Program-made: the position numbers and the translations under genes
Part shown: positions 34,295-47,725 of the stretch, in pieces
Layout of the letters: every line of letters starts with the position of its first letter
How positions within the stretch are numbered: the first letter of the stretch is position 1
Source: Diploscapter coronatus
Lineage: Eukaryota > Nematoda > Chromadorea > Rhabditida > Rhabditidae
DNA: 64,000 bases
Assembly: GCA_964036155.1 (NCBI GenBank)
Contig: OZ038422.1
Coordinates: 23,955,201-24,019,200 of the forward strand
Direction: 5' to 3'
The notes under the pieces: generated by a model
The model's database searches: none
What the model was told of the DNA's origin: nothing
Seen by the model: the letters and a program-made list of their open reading frames with translations, nothing else

Positions 34295-35937
34295 CTATAG
34301 ATCATAGAGCGCGAGTGTGGCTTTTTCGATGACCTTGATCATCTCCAAACAGACTGTTTTCGATGAGCCGGGCTTTTTCGATTCCAACTGCTCGCAGAGG
34401 GTCGTGAATGTATTCGCTAAAAATCATTGAACAAATTTTAGAATGAGGATTTTTTCTGATTTTAAGTGATAGATATTTTAGTCTTAAAATTTGTAGATAT
34501 ACCCAGATTCCTAGCAGTGCTAGACACTTCTACTCGTTCCTGTTTTCTTCCAACTTGAGCTTGCTTCGAGGGCTCTTCCGATTCTTTTTTCATGCGTTTC
34601 GGGCTAAAATTTTCTGGATGATCATAATTCCTGCCCTATTTTTCTTGCCTTTCTTGTGACCTGACGACAAGCTTGACTGATTTCACCGAATTTGCCTGGC
34701 TGGGAAGAATTTGCCGAAAATCACGAGAAGCGAGATTCGCCGGGTGAAAGAGAGTCGCGAACTGAATTCAGGAATATCATGGATTAGATATGCGTTTTTT
34801 TCAAAAATTTAAGAATCAATTCCAGAGGAGTTGGTCAAATTTTAGGTAATTTGAAGATCTCGTAACCTCGCAACTTTCAGAGATTGTATTGTATGTAAAA
34901 AGTGAGCGACTGTTCCCCTACGATATCTAGTCCTAATTACTATTCAGTCGAGTTACGGGGTTGCGATATTTTGATTAACCAAATTCAAGAAGTGAGAGAT
35001 TTTTTGATAGAATTGCAGTAAAATTACCTTGTCGAAGAAAGGCCAAGTAACATGATAGTAGAGGAAATCCCCACTCTTCAGTTTCTCAAGCTGCTTTCTG
35101 TAGACAGCGTGCAAGCCGTTGAAGTTGTACCGGAGTTGAGAGCCTGAATAAGTTTCCTCTAATGAACTCAAATCAAATCTTCATGTATCTACTCTACATT
35201 TTGTAGGACTCTCAATAATCTCTGTACGGGTATGGGATTTTGGAAAACTAGCGTAAATTCTACAAAAACAGATGAAAATGCGAATTTGCATAGAAGCCTG
35301 ATTTCAATGACTTCAACAATTTGCTTACATGACAAAACCTTGTGCCCCTCAGCTTTGAGCGTGTCGAGGATCTGTTGATAGGCATAATTGGTGGCGTTCT
35401 TGCTGGAGTGCAGCAGCAAGGACGAGTCCCAGATCACTCGGCATTCGTCGTTCTGCATCAATTCTAACATCCGATGCTTTGCCTCCTCAGTTAAAGGCAC
35501 CGTTCTCATAGCTATCTGGAAAAGAATTTTTAAATAAAAGCTACAGTAGTCTAATCTCTTTCTTGCGGTAATAGTACTTTTCAGAGAGAATCTTTTCAAA
35601 AAGTGGACCGGAATGTCGATTACAATTCGGACTTTTCAAAAGTTCATTCTGGTCCTTCGTGTTTTCAGTATGAAAACAAAACCTTAATTTCTTGATTAAA
35701 TAATTAAACGATTTTTGTTGCATTTATAGCAAAACCCCAAACCTGCTGAGCAATTTCTGCTGTGCTTCTTCTCGCGGACCGCTTTCGATTCGTTGCTTCC
35801 AGCGGGTCGGGTTGCGATGTTTCCGGGTCGAAATCCACCAGCTCAGCGACGGGAAATTCTGGCTCGTTCGAATCAGAATCGTATTCCTCCTGCTTGGGTA
35901 GCTCCTCCTCGCTCGTGCGACATCTCTTTCGGGACAT
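34295..35937 (-). CDS. MADF-domain-like nuclear protein
   Basis: Exons in order: 35743-35937, 35329-35515, 35028-35143, 34661-34761, 34503-34603, 34295-34416. They total 822 nt, 273 residues. The N-terminus is basic then acidic (MSRKRCRTSEEELPKQEE) with a second basic cluster NRKRSARRS near residue 50, plausible nuclear localisation signals. Residues about 66-170 resemble a MADF (Myb/SANT-like) domain: LELMQNDECRVIWDSS, then YAYQQILDTLK, then LHAVYRKQLEKLKSG and WPFFDKFATLFHP. The C-terminus is Lys/Glu-rich (SPKRMKKESEEPSK) followed by an amphipathic helix. MADF proteins are mostly DNA-binding regulators. The assignment rests on pattern only. It is divergent from phf-5 (329 bases apart). Confidence 0.72.
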
Positions 35938-36266
35938 TGTTCTAAAGTTCCGTCGCTAAACACGCAATAAACTATGGAAAAGCCGCGATTTCGACGAAAA
36001 TTTTCAAAAATCCAAGCGTTTCCAACCACTTGCTGTTATCTGGCGAAGTGTGAAAACGCTAACACTGGCGATTCTTCCGATTTTTTGCTAAAATTAGCAT
36101 TTCCCTTCCTTCAACCTGCTGTTCAATACTTTTAGCATAAATGCCGGCTAAAATTCGAGTGCATTTTCAAAATTTTCTCTTCGTCCTTCAAATTTTCGCG
36201 TTATTCTTCTTGCTTTCACGATTTTCGCGATAAAATTTGATTTTTTTTATTTTAGAGTGTCAAAAA
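35938..36266. promoter_or_regulatory. Divergent promoter region between the MADF-like gene and phf-5
   Basis: 329 bases between outward-facing starts. No TATA box evident. The acceptor TTTTAG at 36255 before the phf-5 ATG could receive a spliced leader. Confidence 0.4.
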
Positions 36267-37028
36267 ATGGCAAAGCACCATCCCGATTTGATCTTCTGTC
36301 GAAAGCAGCCGGGCGTCGCCATCGGAAAACTCTGCGACAAATGTAAACTATTTTATTTTTTACTTTTCCATCTTCGTTTTTTTAAACTTCAACTAGATTA
36401 ACGTAAATCCGTTTGGAAAATCTTCGAATTTTGACTTCTTGTTAGCATCCTTTCGATCATAAAATGTTGATAAGCTTCTCAGAAAGCATTGAATTTTATT
36501 CTTTTATATTTCCAGGTGACGGTCGCTGCGTGATTTGCGACTCGTACGTCCGTCCCTGCACGTTGGTGCGCATCTGCGACGAGTGCAATTACGGTTCTTT
36601 CCAGGTAAATTTGGAATCTTTTTTCCAGAACATTATTCTCCTCAAAAATAATCGACTAAATTTCCAGGGCCGTTGTGTGATTTGCGGAGGGCCGGGCGTG
36701 TCGGACGCGTACTACTGCAAGGAGTGCACCATTCAGGAAAAGGTTAGAAATATTATCCATTTCTAAAAATGTAGTACTAAATGACCAGGAAAATATGTCT
36801 ATCAACATTTTAATCACGAGTCTTTCGGCATTCTAAATTCCGAAAATTTCTGACCATTTCGATTCTAATTTTACCAAATGCAATTCTAGCCAATCTCGAA
36901 TTTAATAATATTTGTTTTATTTTTCGAATTTTCAGGATCGAGACGGCTGTCCGAAGATCGTGAATCTCGGCAGCGCGAAAACGGACCTGTTCTACGAACG
37001 GAAAAAGTTCGGATTCAAGAAAACGTAG
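36267..37028 (+). CDS. phf-5: PHF5A/Rds3, zinc-knuckle subunit of splicing factor SF3b
   Basis: Part of the U2 snRNP SF3b complex that helps recognise the branch point. Exons 36267-36342, 36516-36604, 36668-36742, 36936-37028. They total 333 nt, 110 residues, exactly the length of human PHF5A. Sequence landmarks: [17 protein letters not shown], then five CxxC motifs (CDKC, CVIC, CDEC, CVIC, CKEC) plus single Cys that build the zinc knot, and the C-terminus [12 protein letters not shown]. The first gene of a likely operon: apc-2 begins 195 bases after its stop. Confidence 0.97.
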
Positions 37029-37222
37029 CGACCGCCTAGTTCTTCGCGAATTTCTGAAATCTCATTTATTTATTGTTTTATCGATTTCCTGTTGAAAACC
37101 TCTTTGTATGTTCGAATTTTTGAATAAATATAAATCCGCTAGTTTTCTTTGAAACGTGAAAAGTCGCCAAACTTTGAGATATTTTTATTATTATGATTTT
37201 TCTAAAAGTTGTTCGTTTTTAG
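37029..37222 (+). promoter_or_regulatory. Operon-type intercistronic region (phf-5 to apc-2)
   Basis: AATAAA at 37123-37128 is followed about 95 bases later by the acceptor TTTTTAG at 37216-37222, directly abutting the apc-2 ATG. This spacing is typical of nematode operons, where the 3' end of one message is formed and the next is trans-spliced to a leader. The leader class cannot be told. Confidence 0.65.
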
Positions 37223-40200
37223 ATGAGCATTCTCAAGCCACCGCCCAGAAATCCGCTGGAGATTCTGGATGATCAGGTCATTCAGGAGGCCAGGTACTTT
37301 CTTTAAAAATAGGACCATTGTTTTTTTTTCGAAAATAAAAGCTAGATTTTCAAAAGAAATACAAATTGAACAAGAAAATCTTAAAAAGTTCGTAAATTTG
37401 CAGACTTTTTGTGGACTATCACATCCGGCCGGGGATATTCAATTTGCTCGCGACGAACAAGGACAGATTCGACCAGCTGCAAGTGCTGCAGGACATGAGC
37501 AAACACATCGAGTCCATCGGGCCAAGTCTTAATGTGGTACGGTAATTTACAGCATCTTGTCAATTATATATATTTTTATCTATCGAAGAAGAGGCACAAT
37601 TCCGATGTTATTTGCCGATACAAACGCAACCGAAAGTTGAGAATAATCAAAGACACGACTTTATAGTTCTTGAAAATACTTGACACCTATTTGAATAAAC
37701 GAGAATGTAATTGTCGTACTTGTTCTGAAATATTTTATTTTCTCCAGCACCTGTCCCATTTCAACCCCAACCAGAGCCAGTTGAGTTACATCGAGGCCAA
37801 CTTCTCAGAGATGGTCTTCCCGCACGCGGACAGAAAGCGATTCGCCGTCTTCGTCCAGCCATTGCTTATTAGGCACTTCATCTTCTGGAGACGTACGTTT
37901 TTCATTTGTAATTTTTCTCTTTACCATAAATCTTACCAAAAACAAAATGCTTTATTCTTTCTTGGGAATATGCTTTTTTCGTATCCGGTGGGAATTTCAG
38001 ATTGCCTTATTTTTGGATTAATTTTATTTTTTTAATCGCGAGCTTTCTATCTATGGGATAGAATAATCTGAAATAAATGATTAAGAAGTAAAAAAATGTT
38101 GGAAATCTATTTTTTCAGATTTGAAAATCCGCGAGATGGAGGACAAGATAGCTGCGCCCGAGTGCGTGTTCATCAACGTGGTCAGTCAGAGCGAATTGCC
38201 CAACAAACAGCTCGAGCAGCTCTGCGACGCGGCCAAACACTTCCTCGGATTACTGTAAGTATTTGAATTAATAAGTGCCGATTCTACGATAGCTTTGCTA
38301 AAATTTTGATTTGTCAAATAATTTTTCTATAAACTTGTCTCCAAATTTTGACTTTTATTTGTTGTAATTTTTAGTTTTTTTATTCTTTCAATAGATAACA
38401 CTAAGTCTAACAAATTGCCTATCACCAATGCTTATCTTAATCGGCAATTTTCTGAAGCATGTTCAAAACTAATGTAAGAAATCATCGGATTTTGATATGC
38501 AGTACCCCTATGCAACACTCTGAAATCATCTTCCACTTTATATTCTAATATTCCGAAGCATATTTACTGTTTCCAGATCATCAGCGCCATTCGGCGCGAA
38601 TCTGGCAGACCCTGCAGTGCTGGCCTACGATTCCCTGGCTCGTGGCTACGCGAAGAGTTTTCTAGACGGATTCGGGGAGATTCTGTTGGATGATCGATTC
38701 ATCGAGGCCGATGACGAGACACACAGGAACTCGACTATGAAAGGGGTAAATTTGAAAAACCAGAATTTGAACTTAAAAATTCTAATAAGAACAGTAGCGA
38801 AAGCGCATCGATGACTTCTCAAAATTCAATAACTCTTAAAATTTTGAAACTTATTTTTAAAAAAATCAGGTGTTCACAATTCTGCACGAGTGGTTGATAG
38901 AGATCGGTTTGTCGGAAATCGACGCGCACGTGGTTGCTGATGAAGCTGCCATCTATGTCAAGAAGGGCGTCATCGATATTCTCATTGAGAGGGTACGTCT
39001 CCAACTGTTTTTTTTTTTTAATTTGATAGAAAACATTCAAACTAAACAAAAATCTACAAAACTCTTATTCATATGTTCTATTTTGAAACATATTATGCTG
39101 ATACTCTTCTTCTTTTTTGTAAATTATTCGAAGCTGGGAGGGATAGTATTTTGACCGAGTACAAGTATATCAATTCGTAAAAATAAATCAACTGAAACGA
39201 ATCTTCTCCAAACTTTAATTGTGCTCACAAAATTTAGAAACAGGCTTTTTTCATTTCCCGGAAAATGTGAAAGATGAGCATTTGAAGATTCCAGATTTTC
39301 CGCCTGACCGTGGTGGAATTTCCCCAGAAGCACCGTTCTCTGAAGACGTTATGCGCCTACATGAATGAGACGAAGCAGCACGGCAGGGAGGTGCTCACTC
39401 AGCTACTCATTGAACAACTCAGGCATAGGCTGCTCAGGATGGGTAAGGCATTTTTGGATCGAAAGTATAAATAAGTTTCAAGAAATAATGTGATTTCTTA
39501 TATTTCACTAATTTATCTGCAGGCTAAATGTAAAGATAACAAAGTTTTTACATAACTACTCGTGTTATAGTTCCTAGATGGCGACTTATCAAATAAGTTG
39601 AGATTCAAAATTTTCGAAAATTTAACATCTTTTATGGGCAATGATGCACTCGATTGATGCTGACTTTTACAAGGATTTGTGATTCATCGAATATATAAAG
39701 TTATAAAATTTTAGACATCGATACGAAGGAGATCCTTGAAGCATATGCCAAATGTGTGGAGTCTCTGAAAGAAGTCGATCCCTCGAACGTCATCATGCTC
39801 ATCGTCTGTGACGTCATCAAGGACTATCTACAGTAGGTTTTTCTTCAAATCAAATATTTATTGAGTAGAATTATAACTCGTAAAAAGTCGAAATTTTCCA
39901 AATATTCCGTCTTTCTTTGCTGGTAACCTTGAAAAGATTCTTTCATGGCTTATTTGTAATTTTAAGGAAACGTCCCGACACAGTCCGTCAAATCATCACC
40001 TACATCACGTGCCAGGAAAATCGAACCGAAATGGAGAAAAATTGGGTAAGATTTTCTACAAAATCTTCATTTCAGTTTCATTTACTATCTAAATATCAAT
40101 ATTTATCTTTTTTAAGCTTTTTATGCATCTATCTATTAAAGCTATGAAATGACGGTATTATTTTGTAAGCAAATTTTAAATATAAAAAAATAGAAAATTA

Positions 40201-43200
40201 GCATAATCTTTGTTTGCCAGAGAGCAACGAACGAAGGCGCGATGGTGAACGAGAAGGACGTGGACGGGTTCAACGATGAGTTCTTTCCCAAGGCCTTCGA
40301 CATGGCCAACTGGAGGCTCTGGCAACCCGATCCGCTCGATGCGCCTAGTAGGCCAAATTTTACGTGTTTAAAGAATTATGAAATGAAGACTCTAGATTAT
40401 TTGCCAATTTTAGTAAAATTGGGTTATTTTGGAGTAAGTTCCAGAGAAATTTTAATTGATTTTGGCTGACAATGAACTTTTTGGAGGACATCAATCGATC
40501 ATAGCAACGAAAAATTATGTCATTTTAGAAAATTGGGCGCTTCCATTATAATATTACAATTTTCTCTTTCATTTTCAGAAGAAAGTGGCCGCATCCGCCA
40601 GTCCTCGGACATGTTCAACATGCTCGTGCAGATCTACGGCTCCAAGATGAAATTTCTCGATGAATACCAGAAGCTCATGGCTGAACGCATCATCAACAGT
40701 CCCTTCACTGATCGGGATGTAAGTATTACTTTATTGCAAATATTTTTTCGAAAATTCCATGATTTTTTCGTATATATATATTTTTTTAATCTAAAATTGA
40801 AATATTCTTTTTTTTCGGCTCACTTATAGCTTCAATCCTTTGTTTGAAAATAGTAGGGGAAGAGAAAAAAAGGGCGGGAACTACAAGGGACCCATTTTTA
40901 ATTTATAATTTGAGGAGCTATTTGAAAAAAGCTGCCTTCACTCGTTGAGCATGCGGTTTTCTCCGAATGAGCTGAACAAATGCGATGTGATGCTTCGTGA
41001 CCTCGAAGTCAGTCGATTGCTCGATCAACAAGTCGCTGAAAGCGATGTAAGAATTTATTTATTTCGAAAATCAATACATTCTACTAACACACTTTATATC
41101 TTCGTAAAATATGTTCCAAAGATATTCCTATTTTTCTAAAAAAAAAAAGCATACAATTATAGGTCTCTTCTCTGCTTGCTAATTGATAATAAAAGAAATG
41201 AAGAAAATGCAAGAATATGTTTCAGGTTCCAGTTGCCATCGCTTCGAAGATTATCTCTTCCCACTACTGGCCAAAAATCACGGCGGAACATTTGGAGGTC
41301 AAAAATGTCAGGGAAAATTTTCAAAACTCTAAGAATTTCAGCACCTCGGCTCAGACCGACTCGAAGAGGCCATCAAAATGTACGAGGAACGGTTCGTGGC
41401 CGAGAAACCCGAGAGATACATCAAATGGATCAGAGCAAAGGGGTAGGATGGACAATTTTTCCCTATTTGTTGTACATTTGCTTGCTAAAATTTTTAAGAA
41501 AAACATTTAAAACTTGCAGTAGCAGACAAAAGTATTGGTCACCCTCTCATAGCTGTGCCGATTTTCTCTAGCGTCAAACTCTTTTCACTTATCGGATTGA
41601 GTAGAAATTTTGCACACGTAACAGCACATGTAAGAATGTCAGCATACCAATTTCTAATTTCAGTTCAGTCTGATTAGTGCTGAAGTCAGAAATATATGTT
41701 GGCGATCCAATACTTTTGTCCACTGCTGTATATTTTCCGCGAAAAGTTTCATTCTTATAATTTTCTTTGAAAAATCTTAACCTTCTGTCTCAGAACAATT
41801 GAAATGGAGTTCGATTTGGGTGATGGCGCGTCGATCACCAAGCCCGTGCCAACCATCTACGCTCAAATCATCTTCCAGTTCCAGGAGAAGGGTAAACTTC
41901 ATTTATGTTGAAGAAATTGCAAAATTCAACGAAGGAACTACATCATTATACGTTTGAGAAGGCTGTTTATTAACATTTTTTCTTTAAATCTAGCAAAAGT
42001 TTTGTTCTTGATGCAATTTACTCAATCAACTCTTAATACAAACTATTAGGGAATATTTGATTCTAAAATGTCGCGAATTTCATCAGCTAGATTAATCATT
42101 ATCTGAATCAAATCTATATAATTTTTCCTTGAAACTTATTCTTTGTTTTTAGAGGAATGGCTAGTGGATGAAATATCGGAAAAGTTGAAACTGACGAAGG
42201 AGCACACCGAGGCCAAACTCGAGTGGTGGACCAACAAAGGCATGCTCGTTAAAGTTAGTTAAATTTTTATGAATTAAAAATACAATAGATAAAATTAGCT
42301 AAGCAAAGCTTCCTACTTATTAATCGCATAAATAAATTGAATTCTTGTTTTCAGAATATTTTGAAACGTACATTTTTCAAACATCGCATTTTTGATCGAT
42401 TTATCAAAACGCCAAAAGTGACTTTTTTGTTATGGAAATGTTTGAAGCATAACTCTCGAAATTTTTATTGCCATATTTGAATTCAGAAATCCAACACGCT
42501 TTACGCGCTGAGTGATGACAGTTCCCGGTTGGCACAATTCGTTGCCGAAAAAAGTTTCACCGAGGAATATGAGGTAGACAACTTATAATTGATTTAAAAC
42601 GTAAATTAAAGAAGACCTTTATAGTAAAATACGTACTTATATTTTAAAATAGGGGTAAAATTAACAGAAATTAGAAAAATGCGAATTTATTCCAGGAAGA
42701 ATCGACTCCTATCGAAGAGAACAGTGAAACCATCGACGCTCTCTTCGACGACTTCTGGAAGTACATCAGGCAACTTGTGGTGAGACATTTTCCTAGAAAA
42801 ACAACTCTAAAAAGACGAATATTATTTTTTCGAGAAAAAGTTGAAGCGATTTTCATATGAAAATATATGTACCTTGAAACCTAAAATAAATCTTTCAGGA
42901 ACAAACCGGTGGCCAGACCTCACAAGAACTCTTCAGAAAAATCAAGTATGCTTTAAACTATTTTGGAATAAAATGAAAGATTTTGTAAATTACATCGTAC
43001 AATATCCACGATTTTTAAGAACAACGAAGATGGAAAGTGTTGTTTCCAGCTTCCGTTTGATAAAATCGATACATTTTTAAATATGATATAAAATATTGAT
43101 AATTTTTGGAAAAAAACAAAATTAAAATCAAGCATATATGCTTCGATATTTCTTTTAATAAAATAATAAATTCTACAAATGATGGATCTCTAAATCTCTA

Positions 43201-43776
43201 TTTTTACTAAAATATCAATGGGAATTGAGGATGATGGTGCCCGACTCGAACTTCGAGCAATTCAACATCTACATGGCCAAGAAAGTTAGCACTGATCAGG
43301 TCAGATATTTGTTCTTAATAGTAATTAGCAGCACGGAAAACGTGATTATCGGGAACGATAGAGTTCTAGGGAAGACAAAAAATAAGGGTAATGCCTAAAG
43401 AAATCCCACCTCCGTTGAAAAAAGCGGAAGAAAGTGAGACCTCTTTAGCCACTACCAAAAATACGCTGCCGCTCTTCATTAGGTGCTCTATTTCGTCGCA
43501 GAGATGAAAGAATTAAGAATTTCAATCGTCCGCATATTCCTCTATGCTTGAAAACCGCTTCTTTGTGCGTTAACAAGAAAATCAATGAAGATCATCTTTT
43601 TCCATTAAGTATATCACCTTTTAAAAAATGTCATGAAATTACACTAAAAATCTTTCAGTTTTGGTAAAATGCGAATAAATTTTAAACTTAAAAACCTAAT
43701 CTAACTTTTTTAGATCTGTATTGACAACGGCGTTTATAAGATTATCAATGAAGGAACGACAGCATTCTCGATCTGA
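37223..43776 (+). CDS. apc-2: Anaphase-promoting complex subunit 2 (cullin-type)
   Basis: Cullin-homology scaffold of the APC/C ubiquitin ligase, which holds the RING subunit APC11. Exons: 37223-37293, 37404-37536, 37748-37892, 38119-38254, 38577-38745, 38870-38992, 39295-39442, 39715-39832, 39967-40045, 40221-40347, 40579-40718, 40915-41046, 41226-41297, 41342-41442, 41794-41891, 42153-42253, 42487-42573, 42696-42779, 42899-42945, 43230-43299, 43714-43776. They total 2244 nt, 747 residues. Landmarks: DVIKDYLQKRPDTVRQIIT, the cullin core DMFNMLVQIYGSKMKFLDEY then MAERIIN then NELNKCDVMLRDLEVSR, IISSHYWPKI, IYAQIIFQFQEK, and the C-terminal winged helix. Exon 12 start could be 40915 or 40918. 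Introns hold a Tc1-like MITE at 41517-41728. Confidence 0.95.
41517..41728. mobile_element. Tc1/mariner-like MITE in an apc-2 intron
   Basis: The ends CAGTAGCAGACAAAAGTATTGG and its near complement (outer CAGCAGTGGACAAAAGTATTGG) bound about 212 bp. CAGTRSWGGACAAAAGT-type ends are common in Tc1-like elements. A TA follows the right end but the left flank is TG, so the duplication is not intact. No transposase. Confidence 0.65.
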
Positions 43777-43802
43777 AGAAAACGAGTGAATAGCCTTATG
43801 GG

Positions 43803-44036
43803 TATTACTTCTCATTATAAACGAGAGCGGATTTGCCAGCGAGAGACCCCTCATTTTTTCGCGGGAATACCCTGCCACACTCTGCGTCTCTACGCCTATA
43901 TTTAACCATTGCCTTCTTCATTTTTGCTTGGCAATGATTAAAGATAGTTGCAAAAACGCAGTGTGATAGGGTATCTCCGCGAAAGAGTGAAGGGTCTGTT
44001 GCTGGCAAATTCGCTCTCGTTTATAATGGGGAGTAT
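43803..44036. mobile_element. Palindromic MITE downstream of apc-2
   Basis: The arms CATTATAAACGAGAGCGGAT and GAGAGCGAATTTGCCAGC-type sequences match over about 90 bp, out to TATTAC/GAATAC at the ends, around a short centre near 43900. The frames within it are incidental. Confidence 0.65.
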
Positions 44037-44319
44037 TCGATATTCCAATATCTTGACATTGCAAAATTGATCTCTTATCATGTATTATCTGAAAAGTTAG
44101 TTAGTTTTATCATTTTCGAATAAAGTTTGAAGTTTTCATATTTTTCTAACGTTCGTGGAAAATTTCTTACTTCTGCATGTTGTATCTGATTTTTCAACTA
44201 ATATTCCCGGTATTCAATCAATGTGTAATGTTTTATTTGTTCAACCTATCGATTATTATTATGCAAGAGTGCGGGGGACCACCTTTCCGTCGAAGGGAGA
44301 GCTTTGTCTTTCTACAGAG

Positions 44320-44780
44320 AGAATGGAACGCGCCCTGGGGGCATAAAATCGAGATAGCACTGGAAAAGTGGGAATTCTAGAGTTGTAGAATAGAAAGATA
44401 GTGGGAGTATTTTGGAGATTCGAGACTGTTAGAACGAAGAAATAGTGATAAAGAGGGTGTAAAAGGAAAATGAGATAGTATTCAAATATCTGAGATTCTA
44501 GATGGTTAAAATTTGCGAAATAGTATATGAATATTAGAGAGCCGGGAGAAAGAAAGGTTCTCGCCACAGGCACCTTCCTCCTTCCTTCCCTTGCTTGCTT
44601 CCAGCCGACCGTTTTGTTTGCTCACTTAGTCAGCACATTTCTCTGACTCCTCTTCTCCCCACTATTTTAGACTATTTTCATCTTTTTTCTCTCATTTCCT
44701 TGTACTATTTCTCGCCGATTTCAATGTTTTTCTACTTTTCCCTCTTCGGTTCCCACGCTATTTCGCATTTCGAAACCTGA
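44320..44780 (+). promoter_or_regulatory. Purine-to-pyrimidine promoter-like region of the four-pass membrane gene
   Basis: 44320-44490 is purine-rich with repeated gatag/aaatag. 44575-44780 is pyrimidine-rich with CTATTTTAG, CTATTTTC, CTATTTC and GCTATTTCGC. The gene's ATG lies about 470 bases further on. Promoter function is inferred from recurrence of the same words upstream of other genes here. Confidence 0.4.
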
Positions 44781-45244
44781 AGGCAGAAGTCCCTTGTGAT
44801 TGTACGAATCGTTCCCTCTCTCTTGAAATCTTCTGCGTCTGTCCCGCATCTCAAATTCCTTTGATATTTCTCCGGTCGAATTTTTCTGACTCTTTTGAAT
44901 ATTTGTCCCTTCCGTCTATACAACTTCGATTGCAATTTTCAATTCTTCTGGTCCACACTTTCATATTTCAATAGTCATTGATTTTCCGGTTTTTATTATT
45001 GAATTTTTGAAAATGTCTCAATTTTGATGTTTCGAAGGGAATATTCAGAATTCAAGGATGAGATGGATTTACTCCTTGAATAGGAAACGTAGCGGAATTT
45101 TGATTACGTTTCATTTTTTGTAAGAAATACTTTGGATAGATTGAAGTTTTCCTTCTCTACATATTACTTTCTCAACCCGATATTTTCAAATCATCGATTC
45201 GTTAATGATTTCCTGAATATTTTTGACCGGCCTAATTTCCAGAT

Positions 45245-47725
45245 ATGGCGATTCCGAATCAACTACTGATATGTTCCGGGATCAAAGTCCTCATTATTGT
45301 AAGTCGTTTTTCTCCTTATTTTTTGAAAGTTCATGCAAACATTGATGCACTTTTGCGCTTTAGAAATGTTTCGGAATTTTCTGATATGTTTTGCAGAAAT
45401 TTTTGACAACACTGATTTAAATGTGGGTGAAGTAATCATAGCAAATTGATATTCTTATGATCTATGAAGTAATTATTAGCTTATTCCGCCGTGAAGATCA
45501 GCTTTTCATTATGCGTTTCATGAAAGTCTTGGATTTTACACACATGAAACTCTGGTACATGTATAGCTGGCTCACAATTATAGTTGATACCTCCTTTAAT
45601 TTAAATTTCAAATGCATTATTCACTCCATTGGCAGTTTCGAAACCTTGAGACATATTTCCTCCTTTTTGTATCTCCTCCAACTTTAGTAGTACCTATTTT
45701 AATGCGTGAATCAAAATAGATTGCGATTGCGCGTTCGGCTGATGAGAGATCAAAACAGACAAAAGAGATTCTAGAAACTGAAAATAGAAATAGTACAGAG
45801 AATTGAGAGAGAAAAGAAAGAAGCGATGACTCTGTTGACCTACAGCCTTTCCGTATAGCTTCTTCACCTTTTCTATTTCTCTTCCTCCCTTCATTTTGCA
45901 TAATATTTCATTTGTTTGCATACTGTAATTACCAAATGAAGTAACGATCGAGGAGGCAAATATGAGAATTCATCATTTATGGCGAGAATATGAGAGTGAT
46001 AAATCATTTATATCATTTTAAGAGATTTGTCCAAAGAAAAGATGATTTGAAAATTCGATTTAGGATAGATTTCACAATGTTTGAAATATAAGCATAGTAG
46101 AAGACAAATCGATAGGGTTTTCAATAGTTCCAAGTAAAATTATAATTCGACTATGAGAATGCACTGTTCTAATTTTGATATTTCTGGATGATTGTTATCG
46201 AAGACTAAATTTTCTTACTTTTGATAAGATTAAATATTTTTGAACATCTAGATCAAAATTGAGCTAATCCTTAGTTCGGATCCCATCTATAAAGTAGAAT
46301 TTAAAGTTTAAAATCGTATTGTTATCTCTCGACAAGACTTAACTTTTTCAATGATTCATGCTTTTCTGGGTCGTTATTCATATTCAGTTGAGTTGAGAAT
46401 TGCGTAGGTCGGGTTATGCGCATAATGTGCATACGAGAAAGAGTGAGTCATCTCTATCAATACTTCTATTTTCCATTTCCAATGCCTTGAGCAATTTCTT
46501 TCCTTTCCTGAACAGCTTGATAAATAACGAATCGATAACATGAAATCTAAAAATAGAAATTGAATTCTGATATAAACAATGAACATATTTTGAAATAGAG
46601 GCTTCTAGTTTTTTTTTCAAAGTTCAGATAGATTCAAAAAATTCAAATATCCATTGATAGGTGAATCTATAATCAGCACTGATAAAGAACCAAATAGTAC
46701 ATCTAGAAGAAAAAGGGTAACAATTTTCTTAATATGTATCAGGAAATTTTATATTTTCAATGCAAGATATTTCAATAGTTTGCGTCCTCAACATCAGTAA
46801 TTTATTAATAAACCAATCAATTAAGTAAAAAAATTGCAGATCCTGACGATCGTGGTGCTGATTCTGGTGGATCCAGCGTACGTGACGGCGTACATTTCGA
46901 TCAACTACGAAATCGTGCTCATCTACATCTTTTCTGCACTCACGCTGCTCTATTGCATAGTCACCATCATTCTCTACTTCCTGCTCTCCAAACGAGGAAA
47001 TGAAACGCCGTTAACCAATACGGCGTTTACTGTAAGTGTATTTTTCAAAGGATGCTCAAGATTTACCTGTGCCCAGCAAAAAAATCAAACTTTGAACTTA
47101 TCCGAATTTAATAATCAAATAAGGTTCAGAAAATTCCATCTGTTTCCTTTACGGCTTAACCAAATGATTTGTGTAGACTGTTATCGAATCGAAATCATTT
47201 TATCGATTTTAGAAGACAGTTTGTTCCTAAATTCTGCATATTAATTTTGCCCTAACTCATTATCCTTCAGGAAATAATTCTTGCGACAGCAGGAATTATG
47301 GGCTGGCTGATAGTCATTGGAATCGGCGGTAATATTTCGCAACGAACAATCCTCGAGACTGGCGAGAAGTTCGGTTGGATTGGGGTAGGCTCTAGATTTT
47401 ATCGTAATAATAATAATTTGTAAAACTATTATCTAATGAGTAACGCACCGGTCAGGAATAATGTGGACGATAGATCGGAAAAGTTAGGAATTAAATTGAT
47501 CATTTTTCACTTGTTGATAAGGAGCAACTTTTGCATTATTCTGAACTTACCTGAAACGTCATTATTCAATAAAAAGTTAACCGTAAGATTCAGGCGCTTG
47601 CGGGAATCAACGTGGGCTGTTTCCTGGGCATTTTCGCGATCTTCGCTCTGAATATCGTCAACGAGAAGATTCTGGCACCAAATCGACGACGATACGAGAA
47701 GGCCTATCCGCAGTACAATCGCTAA
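45245..47725 (+). CDS. Four-pass membrane protein of unknown function
   Basis: Exons 45245-45298, 46840-47031, 47271-47384, 47594-47725, all whole codons, 163 residues. Four hydrophobic segments: about residues 10-30 (crossing the 1.5-kb first intron), 42-70 (IVLIYIFSALTLLYCIVTII), 84-104 (IILATAGIMGWLIVIGIGG) and 121-143 (ALAGINVGCFLGIFAIFAL). The C-terminal tail is basic (APNRRRYEKAYPQYNR). The layout, with short loops and a basic cytosolic tail, is like MARVEL-type or claudin-like four-pass proteins, but I see no decisive motif. The region 45299-46839 is its long first intron, with nothing recognised inside. Confidence 0.8.

Noticed and set aside
35189..35328. Extension of the MADF-like exon 2 into the following intron
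   Set aside because: Phase with the next exon fits only the donor at 35328. The extension is AT-rich and ends in a stop.
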